Assembly: GCF_002086155.1 (NCBI RefSeq)
Contig: NZ_MVHE01000008.1
Location: 62,001-126,000, forward strand
Length of the DNA: 64,000 bases
Direction of reading: 5' to 3'
From: Mycobacterium angelicum
GTDB taxonomy: Bacteria; Actinomycetota; Actinomycetes; Mycobacteriales; Mycobacteriaceae
Part shown: positions 57,836 to 64,000 of the stretch, piece by piece
Position numbering within the stretch: position 1 is the first letter of the stretch
How the letters are laid out: every line of letters begins with the position of its first letter
Made by a program: the position numbers and the translations under genes
Notes under the pieces: generated by a model
Database searches by the model: none
Seen by the model: the letters and a program-made list of their open reading frames with translations, nothing else
Told to the model about the DNA's origin: nothing

Positions 57836-58621
57836 CTAACGTCCGTCGCGCCACTTACAGAGCGCTTCGGCGGCGCTCAGGTCGTAGTCCGGGCCGTCGC
57901 AACCCACCGTCAGCAACGTGACACCGACCCCGACCAGAGCGTCGGCGTTGGCGGTTAGGCCGCCCGCGCTCTCGACGGCGGCCGAGTGCTGGATGCCCGC
58001 CGGATCCCTGCCGACGTCGGCGCAGTGCCGCTCGAGCACGGCGGATTTCGCCGGGTACTCGTCGATGCTGGTGAAGCTGTGCCAGATGTCGGCGTATTCG
58101 GCGACCAGCCGCAGCGTTTTGCGTTCGCCGCCGCCGCCGATCAGCACCGGGATATCGCGGGTGGGCGCCGGGTTGAGTTTGCCCAGCCGCGACTTAATCC
58201 GGGGGAGTGCGCCGGCCAGGTCGTCGAGGCGGCTGCCCGCCGTGCCGAACTCGTAGCCGTACTCGTCGTAGTCCTTTCGTTTCCAGCCCGAACCGATGCC
58301 CAGGATCAGCCGGCCGTCGGAAATGTGGTCGACGGTGCGTGCCATGTCGGCCAGCAGCTCCGGATTGCGGTAGGAGTTACAGGTCACCAGGGCGCCGATC
58401 TGGATCCGCGAGGTCTGCTCCGCCCAGGCCCCGAGCATGGTCCAGCATTCGAAATGTGCGCCGTCGGGATCGCCGTAGAGCGGAAAGAAGTGGTCCCAGT
58501 TGAAGACGATGTCGACGCCGATGTCTTCGCAGCGGCGTACGGCGTCGCGCATCTGGCCGTACTGCGGGGCGTGCTGGGGCTGTAGTTGGACGCCGATTCG
58601 AACGGGAAGGTCAGAGGTCAT
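57836..58621 (-). CDS. Luciferase-like F420/FMN oxidoreductase (Rv0044c equivalent)
   Basis: 261 aa from ATG 58621, one base overlap (TAATG) with the stop of the flavin oxidoreductase. A luciferase-like TIM barrel: RIGVQLQPQHAPQYGQMRDAV, VDIVFNWDHFFPLYGDPDG, IQIGALVTCNSYRNPELLADMARTVDHISDGRLILGIGSGW. The latter with YDEYGYEFGTAGSRLDDL is typical of the mycobacterial F420 group. F420 use is expected from the family, not shown. A misleading open frame runs on to 60544 through other genes and is not used. Confidence 0.88.
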   Translation of the reverse strand: MTSDLPVRIGVQLQPQHAPQYGQMRDAVRRCEDIGVDIVFNWDHFFPLYGDPDGAHFECWTMLGAWAEQTSRIQIGALVTCNSYRNPELLADMARTVDHISDGRLILGIGSGWKRKDYDEYGYEFGTAGSRLDDLAGALPRIKSRLGKLNPAPTRDIPVLIGGGGERKTLRLVAEYADIWHSFTSIDEYPAKSAVLERHCADVGRDPAGIQHSAAVESAGGLTANADALVGVGVTLLTVGCDGPDYDLSAAEALCKWRDGR

Positions 58622-59796
58622 TAGACCACCGTAGGCCGAAGCACACAGTGCGTCCCGCTGTAGACCGTGGGCATGCATTTCATGCAGTGGATGCACAAGC
58701 CTTCGGTCGCGGTTTCTTCGCGAAAGTTGTTGACCAGGTTGGGATCTCGCAGCAGCGCGCGGCCCATGGCCACCAACTCGAAGCCTTCGGCCAGTGCGTT
58801 CTCCGCGGTATCGAGGCGGTTGATGCCGCCGAGCAGCATCAGTGGCATCGACAGGGCCGAGCGGAATTGACGGGCCAACGGCAAGAAGAAGGCCTCTGCA
58901 AAGGGATAGCTGCGGAACAACCGTCGCCCGATGACGCGCAGGCCCAATCCGACCGCCCGCGGCTGGGACGCGATGAACTCCGCGAGCGGGACGTCGCCGC
59001 GGAAGTAGTACATCGGGTTCTGCAGCGAGCTGCCGCCGGTCAATTGCAACGCGTCGAGGTGCCCGTCGGACTGCAACAGTCGCGCGGTGGGCAGGCTGTC
59101 GGTCAGCCAGAAGCCGCCGGGCACGCCGTCGTCCATGTTGAACTTTGCGGTGACGGCGACGGACTGGCCGACGGTCAGACGCACCCGTTCGGCAACCCGG
59201 CGGGCCAGTTCCGCGCGACGCACGGTGTCGCCGCCGTAGCGGTCCGTCCGCTTGTTCAACTTCGGGCTGAAGAACGAGCTGAGCAGATAGCCGTGGCCCA
59301 TGTGGATTTCGATCGCATCGAAGCCGGCTTCGACCGCGTTGGCGGCGGCCGCGCCGAAGTCGTCGACCACCGCATCGAGCTGCTCGGCGGTGGCGGCCCG
59401 GACCAATCCCATCGCCGGCGCGCTGAGTCGGGTCGAGGGCGCCAGCGTCGGAGTCCGGTTCGACAGCGTGTTGGCCACCAGCCCCGCATGCCCGATCTGC
59501 GCACAGACCAGGGCACCCTCGGCGTGCACCGCGTCGGTCAGGCGGCGCAACTGCGCAGCGCGGTCGCTGTCGAGCACGATCGTGTCGCGATGCACGCGAC
59601 CGCCGGGGGAGACGGCGCAGTAGGCCACCGTCGTCATGGTCGCTCCGCCGCGGGCCACCTCGGTGTGGAAGTCGATGAGCGCGTCGCTGACCTGGCCGCG
59701 CGGCATCACGCCCTCGAACGTCGCTGCCTTGATGAATCGGTTCTTCAACGACAGCGGACCCAGTCGCAGCGGAGTGAAAACAAGTTTCGATGCCAT
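58621..59796 (-). CDS. Old yellow enzyme-type NADH:flavin oxidoreductase
   Basis: 391 aa from ATG 59796. FMN-binding barrel of the OYE family: FTPLRLGPLSLKNRFIKAATFEGVMPRGQVSD, ALVCAQIGHAGLVA, FDAIEIHMGHGYLLSSFFSPKLNKRTDRYGG, and a late Cys set GLCIHCMKCMPTVYSGTHC. The Cys motif hints at an iron-sulfur site as in 2,4-dienoyl-CoA reductases, although the chain ends there. In the 49 bases to the epimerase gene a minus-strand TATATT (59806-59811) lies nine bases before the ATG. Not recalled in the M. tuberculosis order; accessory. Confidence 0.88.
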   Translation of the reverse strand: MASKLVFTPLRLGPLSLKNRFIKAATFEGVMPRGQVSDALIDFHTEVARGGATMTTVAYCAVSPGGRVHRDTIVLDSDRAAQLRRLTDAVHAEGALVCAQIGHAGLVANTLSNRTPTLAPSTRLSAPAMGLVRAATAEQLDAVVDDFGAAAANAVEAGFDAIEIHMGHGYLLSSFFSPKLNKRTDRYGGDTVRRAELARRVAERVRLTVGQSVAVTAKFNMDDGVPGGFWLTDSLPTARLLQSDGHLDALQLTGGSSLQNPMYYFRGDVPLAEFIASQPRAVGLGLRVIGRRLFRSYPFAEAFFLPLARQFRSALSMPLMLLGGINRLDTAENALAEGFELVAMGRALLRDPNLVNNFREETATEGLCIHCMKCMPTVYSGTHCVLRPTVV

Positions 59797-59845
59797 TGGT
59801 ACCGTAATATAACAGTTCCGGGTGGCGGTGGCGAGGAGGCAGTCG

Positions 59846-60814
59846 ATGCGCATTGCGGTGACGGGCGGAACCGGCTATCTCGGCGCGCACGTGGTGCGCG
59901 CCTTGCTGCAGGCCGGTCATCACGTGACGTTGCTGGTGGCACCGAACGATTCCGCCCCGGTTATCGAGCGCTTGCGCGAGCTCGGGCCGTTGACCGTGCT
60001 GGTCGGTGACGTGCGGGCAACCTCGAGCATCGAGGAACTCCTCACCGCAGCTGACGCCGTGCTGCATGCAGCCGGCATCGTGGGCACCGACGAACGCCGG
60101 GCCCGGCTGATGTGGGAGGTCAACGCTTATGCGACAGAAGCGATCCTGACTCGTGCCGTTGAGCTTGGGCTTGATCCGGTGGTCTCGGTGAGTAGCTACA
60201 GCGCGCTCTTCCCGCCACCGGACGGCGTCATCTCGCCGGATTCGCCGACGGCCGCCGGCCGCAGCGCGTATGCCAAGACCAAGGGCTATGCCGACCGGGC
60301 CGCCCGGCGGCTGCAGGACGCCGGCGGGCCGGTCGTGGTGACGTATCCGTCGAGTGTGGTCGGGCCGGCATTCGGCACGGCCGCGGGTGTCACCGAGCGG
60401 GGCTGGGCGCCGATCGTGCGCTGGGCGGTGGCCCCGCGGGTGCGCGGCGGCATGCAGATGATCGACGTGCGCGACGTCGCCGACGTGCACGTGCGCATCA
60501 TGCAAGCCGGTCGCGGCCCACGCCGGTACGTCTGTGGTGGGCACCTGCTGACGTTCGACGAAATGGTCGACGCGGTCGAAGCGGGGCTGGGACGCCGGGT
60601 GCGCCGCGTGGCCGTATCCCCGCGGTTGTTGTGCGCCGCGGGCCGCCTGGGCGATCTTGCCGGCCGCTATGTTGCGCTGGGCGACGGCCTGACTTACGAG
60701 GCGGCGATGTTGCTCACCGCCGCGACACCGACCGACGACAGCCGGACGCTGCAGGACCTGGGCATGACGTGGCGGTGCCCGAAGGCGGCCATCGTCGAGT
60801 CATTGCGTGGCTAG
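59846..60814 (+). CDS. NAD-dependent epimerase/dehydratase family (extended SDR)
   Basis: 322 aa from ATG 59846, with GAGGAGG eight bases upstream; the frame extends to 59822 without better sequence. Rossmann start MRIAVTGGTGYLGAHVVRALL, then VLHAAGIVG, YAKTKGYADRAARR with catalytic Tyr and Lys, and VDVRDVADVHV-like MIDVRDVADVH. The family covers sugar epimerases, dihydroflavonol reductases and sterol dehydrogenases; the C-terminal pattern (RYVCGGHLLTFDEMVDAVE) is of the last two kinds. Divergent from the OYE gene and convergent with the SDR, overlapping it by 15 bases. Confidence 0.85.
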   Translation: MRIAVTGGTGYLGAHVVRALLQAGHHVTLLVAPNDSAPVIERLRELGPLTVLVGDVRATSSIEELLTAADAVLHAAGIVGTDERRARLMWEVNAYATEAILTRAVELGLDPVVSVSSYSALFPPPDGVISPDSPTAAGRSAYAKTKGYADRAARRLQDAGGPVVVTYPSSVVGPAFGTAAGVTERGWAPIVRWAVAPRVRGGMQMIDVRDVADVHVRIMQAGRGPRRYVCGGHLLTFDEMVDAVEAGLGRRVRRVAVSPRLLCAAGRLGDLAGRYVALGDGLTYEAAMLLTAATPTDDSRTLQDLGMTWRCPKAAIVESLRG

Positions 60815-61654
60815 AAACTTCCTCAAGTAGCTCACCAGCCGGCGAGCCGGTACCGGTCGGGGCCAGTCGTCGGCGCGGAAGTGGGCATCGGTACCGCCGT
60901 CGACGAAAACCACACTGCCGCAAAGGAAATCGGCGGCATCAGACAGCATGAAGCACACCCATTGGGCGAGTTGGTCGGCGTCTCCGAAGCCGCCCACCGG
61001 AACGGGGAAGCGCCGCACCGCTTTACCCTGCTGTGGGTTGGCCAACTGCTCCTCGAGCAAGGGCGTCAGCACCGCACCCGGAGCCAGGGCATTGAGCCGG
61101 ATGCCGGCACCGGCCCACTCCGGCCGCACGGCATGTCGCCGTACCCACCGGCTGACTGCGATCTTGGAGGCCGCATAGATGATCGCAGGCCGCGCGGGCC
61201 CGAGCATCCGGATGCCGCGTAGCGCCTTGTCGACATCACCGGCGGTCAGCGCCCGCACCACCCGGCGGGGGACCAGGGGAGTGGTGGTCGTCGAATTACT
61301 GGACAACACAACGACTTTCGTGGCTTTCCCCCCATTTGCGGTGGCCAGGCACGGTCGCCACCGATCGAGCAGTTCGACCACCCCCAGATAGTTCACTTCG
61401 GCGATGCGACGCAGCCGCTCGGCGCCGGCGCCGGGGCCGAGGCCCGCCGCCAGCACGGCGCCGTCGAGACGGCCCGCAGCCGCGGCGAGCACGTCGGTCG
61501 CCGCCTGCGCGCGGCCCGCCCGCGTCGACAAGTCCGCGACGACTTCGGCTTCCCGGATGTCGACCCCGATGACGGTGTGGCCGTCGGCGCGCAGCCGCCG
61601 CGCAGTAGCGGCGCCCATTCCCGACGCCGAGCCGGTGACTGCATAGGTCCCCAT
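60800..61654 (-). CDS. Short-chain dehydrogenase (hydroxysteroid dehydrogenase-like)
   Basis: 284 aa. TYAVTGSASGMGAATA nucleotide motif, VIGVDIREAEVVADLS with Asp for NAD preference, LAAGLGP, VVLSSNS, IIYAASKIAVSRWVRR with Tyr and Lys, and FLCGSVVFVDGGTDAHF. The VDGGTDA ending recalls steroid dehydrogenases of the coniferyl alcohol/3-alpha type. Substrate uncertain. It follows the TetR gene by 16 bases, so the regulator and enzyme share a transcript. Confidence 0.88.
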   Translation of the reverse strand: MGTYAVTGSASGMGAATARRLRADGHTVIGVDIREAEVVADLSTRAGRAQAATDVLAAAAGRLDGAVLAAGLGPGAGAERLRRIAEVNYLGVVELLDRWRPCLATANGGKATKVVVLSSNSTTTTPLVPRRVVRALTAGDVDKALRGIRMLGPARPAIIYAASKIAVSRWVRRHAVRPEWAGAGIRLNALAPGAVLTPLLEEQLANPQQGKAVRRFPVPVGGFGDADQLAQWVCFMLSDAADFLCGSVVFVDGGTDAHFRADDWPRPVPARRLVSYLRKFLATQ

Positions 61655-61670
61655 GGGTATGCCTTCCGAC

Positions 61671-62270
61671 TCAGTGGGCTTTGCCGATAGCCGTAATCAA
61701 CAACTGCGCGATCCGGCTGCGCAGGGCATCGGTGTCGTCTTCGACGGCGATCGTCGTAACGAACAACGCGGCGCCGGCCGCCATCGCCAGCGTTGCCCGC
61801 GCGTCGAGATCGGCACGCTGACGTTCGGCATCCGTGCCGGCATTGACTCGCTCTGCGAACAATTGCACAGCCGGCCCGCTGAATCCCGCCCACAGCGCCC
61901 GGCGCAGCTCGTCGTTCTCGCGCAACGCCAGCAATAGCCCAGGCACTGCGGCCTGTACGTCGGGTCTGCGGTAGAGCTCGTGGCTGCCCCGCACCACCCA
62001 TTCGATCCAGCCGGTCAGATCGGTGCCGGAAAACGGTGCCAAATCCGGGGTTTCACCCAAAATGGCGTGTAGCACCAACTCCGCTTTGGAGGACCAGCGG
62101 CGGCTCAGGCTGGCCCGCCCGACCCCGGCCCGCGCCGCGACCAGGCGCAGACTCAGCTCGTCCCAGCCCACCTCCATCAGCAGCTCGCGCGTCACCGACA
62201 ACACCCGTTCGTCAATCGATGCGTCACGCGGTCGCCCGGCAGGCCGGCCGGGTCGATCGTCATCGGTCAT
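61671..62270 (-). CDS. TetR-family regulator
   Basis: 199 aa from ATG 62270; GTG/ATG ten codons earlier is possible. N-terminal helix-turn-helix: IDERVLSVTRELLMEVGWDELSLRLVAARAGVGRASLSRRWSSKAELVLHAI. The rest is a helical ligand domain. Basic arm DRPGRPAGRPR resembles an AT-hook. It lies between the hydrolase and SDR genes, same strand, and probably controls the OYE/epimerase/SDR group. Operator not found with certainty. Confidence 0.88.
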   Translation of the reverse strand: MTDDDRPGRPAGRPRDASIDERVLSVTRELLMEVGWDELSLRLVAARAGVGRASLSRRWSSKAELVLHAILGETPDLAPFSGTDLTGWIEWVVRGSHELYRRPDVQAAVPGLLLALRENDELRRALWAGFSGPAVQLFAERVNAGTDAERQRADLDARATLAMAAGAALFVTTIAVEDDTDALRSRIAQLLITAIGKAH

Positions 62271-62283
62271 CCGCGATTCAACC

Positions 62284-63186
62284 TCAGCGTGTGCCGACAA
62301 CTCCGCGTACCAGCTCGATCAACGCACGCGGCTGGTCGCTTTGCACCGAGTGACCCGAATTCTCGACGACATGTGCGGCACGGAAATGCTTTGCCCGACG
62401 GCTTAATTCGGCTACGTCGTCGTCGTTGACAAAGCCCGACGTGCCGCCGCGTACCAGGGTGACGGGCGCGGCCAGGGCGTCGACGTCGTCCCACAGCGTC
62501 GCGAAGTCGGGAAATTTGCGAATTGCGTCGTACCGCCACGCCCAGTTGCCGTTGTCGAGTCTGCGGGAATTGTGAAATACCCCGCGGCGCAACGCTTTTA
62601 CCTCACGATGCGGCGCCGCGGCGATGGTCAGGTCCAGCATGGCCTGGAAGCTGGGGAACTCCCGTTCACCGTGCATCAGTGCCACTGTGCCGTGCTGCTC
62701 TTTGGTCATCTCGGAGTGTCGCTGCAGCGCCGACGGGGTGACGTCGATGAGGACGAGTTCGTCCACGAGGTCCGGTGCCGTCGCACCCAGGCGTATCCCG
62801 GTCAGCCCGCCCAGCGACATCCCGACGACGAATTCCGCGCGCGGCGCCAGCTCGCGTAACACCGGCGTCAGGGCGTCGGCATTGTGTTGCGGCGAATAGT
62901 CGCCGTCCTCGCGCCAGGTGGAGTGGCCGTGGCCCGGTAGGTCCACCGCCAGCGCCGGCTCACCGAGTCCGACGATGACGGTGTCCCAGGTGTGCGCGTT
63001 CTGTCCGCCACCGTGCAGAAAGATCACCCGCGGCTCTGGGCCGCCCCAGCGCAGCGCGCTGATGCCACCTGCGTGCAGCCGCTCGACGGCGGGCAGCGGA
63101 CCCGTCACACCAGCCTGCTCGGCATTTTCAGCCAGCAGGGCGAACTCGTCGAGACCGGTTAGTTCGTCGTCGGAGATTTCCGTCAC
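62284..63186 (-). CDS. Alpha/beta hydrolase (Rv0045c equivalent)
   Basis: 300 aa, nearly the length of Rv0045c (298). Oxyanion region VIFLHGGGQNAHTWD, nucleophile elbow VVGMSLGGLTG with catalytic Ser, Asp in LIDVTPSAL or the later DDDVAEL loop, and His in VVENSGHSVQSDQP. The M. tuberculosis protein is an esterase with preference for short acyl esters. Cytosolic, no signal peptide. Ends 13 bases before TetR. Confidence 0.92.
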   Translation of the reverse strand: MTEISDDELTGLDEFALLAENAEQAGVTGPLPAVERLHAGGISALRWGGPEPRVIFLHGGGQNAHTWDTVIVGLGEPALAVDLPGHGHSTWREDGDYSPQHNADALTPVLRELAPRAEFVVGMSLGGLTGIRLGATAPDLVDELVLIDVTPSALQRHSEMTKEQHGTVALMHGEREFPSFQAMLDLTIAAAPHREVKALRRGVFHNSRRLDNGNWAWRYDAIRKFPDFATLWDDVDALAAPVTLVRGGTSGFVNDDDVAELSRRAKHFRAAHVVENSGHSVQSDQPRALIELVRGVVGTR

Positions 63187-63219
63187 GACTCCGACATTAC
63201 GAACTGGGGTTGGGCGACT

Positions 63220-64000
63220 TTAGTCGGCCCCGATGATGAACTCTTCGAGCTGGGCGCGCGCGACGTCGTCGGGCAGCTGCTCGGGCGGGCTCTTCATCAG
63301 GTAGGCCGACGCCGGGAGCACCGGGCCGCCGATGCCGCGGTCCTTGGCGATTTTGGCCGCGCGCACCGCGTCGATGATGATGCCGGCCGAGTTCGGCGAG
63401 TCCCAAACCTCGAGCTTGTATTCCAGGTTCAGCGGCACGTCACCGAAGGCGCGGCCTTCCAGGCGCACGTAGGCCCACTTGCGGTCGTCGAGCCACGCGA
63501 CGTGGTCGGACGGGCCGATGTGGACGTTCTTGTCCTCCACCTTGCCGGCGAGCGAGCCGGTGAGGTTGGACGTGACGGCCTGGGTCTTGGAGACCTTCTT
63601 GGACTCCAGCCGCTCGCGCTCCAGCATGTTCTTGAAGTCCATGTTGCCGCCGACGTTGAGCTGGTAAGTGCGGTCCAGCGTGACACCGCGGTCCTCGAAC
63701 AGCTTGGCCATCACCCGGTGGGTGATGGTCGCGCCCACCTGGCTCTTGATGTCGTCGCCGATGATCGGCACACCGGCGTCCTTGAACTTCTTGGCCCACA
63801 CCGGGTCGGAGGCGATGAAGACCGGCAGCGCGTTCACGAACGCCACGCCGGCGTCGATGGCGCACTGGGCGTAGAACTTGTCGGCCTCTTCCGAACCCAC
63901 CGGCAGGTAGGACACCAGCACGTCGACCTTGTTGTCCTTGAGGACTTTCACCACGTCGACCGGCTCGTCGTCGGACAACTCGATGGTGTCGGCGTAGTAC
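63220..64000 (-). CDS. ino1: Myo-inositol-1-phosphate synthase (partial, right edge)
   Basis: The last 260 residues are present; the N-terminal NAD-binding part (about 105 aa of a 367-aa enzyme) lies beyond the window. Seen: [63 protein letters not shown] with active-site lysines, [15 protein letters not shown] and [19 protein letters not shown]. It isomerises glucose 6-phosphate to inositol 1-phosphate for phosphatidylinositol and mycothiol. Convergence with nothing on the other strand; the hydrolase starts 33 bases after its stop. Confidence 0.95.
   Translation of the reverse strand, partial: YYADTIELSDDEPVDVVKVLKDNKVDVLVSYLPVGSEEADKFYAQCAIDAGVAFVNALPVFIASDPVWAKKFKDAGVPIIGDDIKSQVGATITHRVMAKLFEDRGVTLDRTYQLNVGGNMDFKNMLERERLESKKVSKTQAVTSNLTGSLAGKVEDKNVHIGPSDHVAWLDDRKWAYVRLEGRAFGDVPLNLEYKLEVWDSPNSAGIIIDAVRAAKIAKDRGIGGPVLPASAYLMKSPPEQLPDDVARAQLEEFIIGAD

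Noticed and set aside
57836-60544. 902-aa minus-strand open frame as a single giant protein
   Set aside because: Only the last 261 residues are family sequence (luciferase-like). The rest is antisense or out of frame to the OYE and epimerase genes, as common in GC-rich DNA.

Overview
The window is high-GC actinobacterial DNA from a mycobacterium, most likely a slow grower. PE and PPE genes, a type VII (ESX) secretion locus, a WhiB protein, mycobacterial lipoproteins and an mtc28-type antigen all point there. The right third is collinear with the M. tuberculosis Rv0036c-Rv0046c (ino1) neighbourhood as I remember it. That comparison, and every homology call here, rests on recognising sequence features; no database was searched.

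Layout. 1-6971: a NadR-like NAD salvage enzyme overlapping a drug-type MFS exporter, an Amt ammonium channel, a PPE-PPW protein behind a convincing IdeR iron box and a 13-codon leader ORF, then a pirin/GNAT pair on the minus strand. 7301-22564: three large genes in the order enoyl reductase (PfaD), KS-MAT-ACP-ACP-KR-DH (PfaA) and KS-CLF-DH-DH-DH-acyltransferase (PfaC). This is the layout of polyunsaturated fatty acid (PUFA) synthases, and the acyltransferase fused to the end of PfaC is the arrangement known from myxobacterial pfa1-pfa2-pfa3. A separate PlsC-type acyltransferase, a GT2 glycosyltransferase and an acyl-CoA dehydrogenase follow, so the product may be loaded onto a glycerol or sugar lipid.

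26008-43052: a WhiB gene diverges from a helix-turn-helix regulator that leads a long plus-strand ESX block. The block contains an NlpC/P60 hydrolase, two DUF4226-type proteins, an EspC/EspF-like and an EspH-like small protein, an EspK-tail-like protein, a YbaB/EspL-like protein, EccB, a full-length fused EccC, PE and PPE. The order and the EccB and PPE sequences look most like ESX-2 (eccB2-eccC2-PE36-PPE69). The block then stops: there is no EsxA/EsxB pair, EspG, EccD, EccE, MycP or EccA in the window. A PknH-type receptor kinase and two lipoproteins occupy the position where esx genes would be expected.

43217-64000: core genes (Rv0036c, Rv0037c, yqgE, Rv0039c, mtc28, leuS, MarR, GntR, Rv0044c, Rv0045c and ino1 equivalents) interrupted by accessory insertions. 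These are a duplicated pair of SBF-type transporters flanked by two copies of a Cys-tailed membrane protein, a short-chain dehydrogenase, a polar amino-acid ABC transporter with a fused receptor-permease, and an old-yellow-enzyme/epimerase/SDR/TetR cluster.

Points of most interest: the PUFA-synthase locus with a matched palindromic operator candidate upstream of both pfaD and pfaA; the truncated ESX-2-like module coupled to a receptor kinase; the IdeR-controlled PPE with translationally coupled leader; and a 230-bp ACP duplication differing at one base. No rRNA, tRNA, CRISPR array or insertion sequence was recognised.
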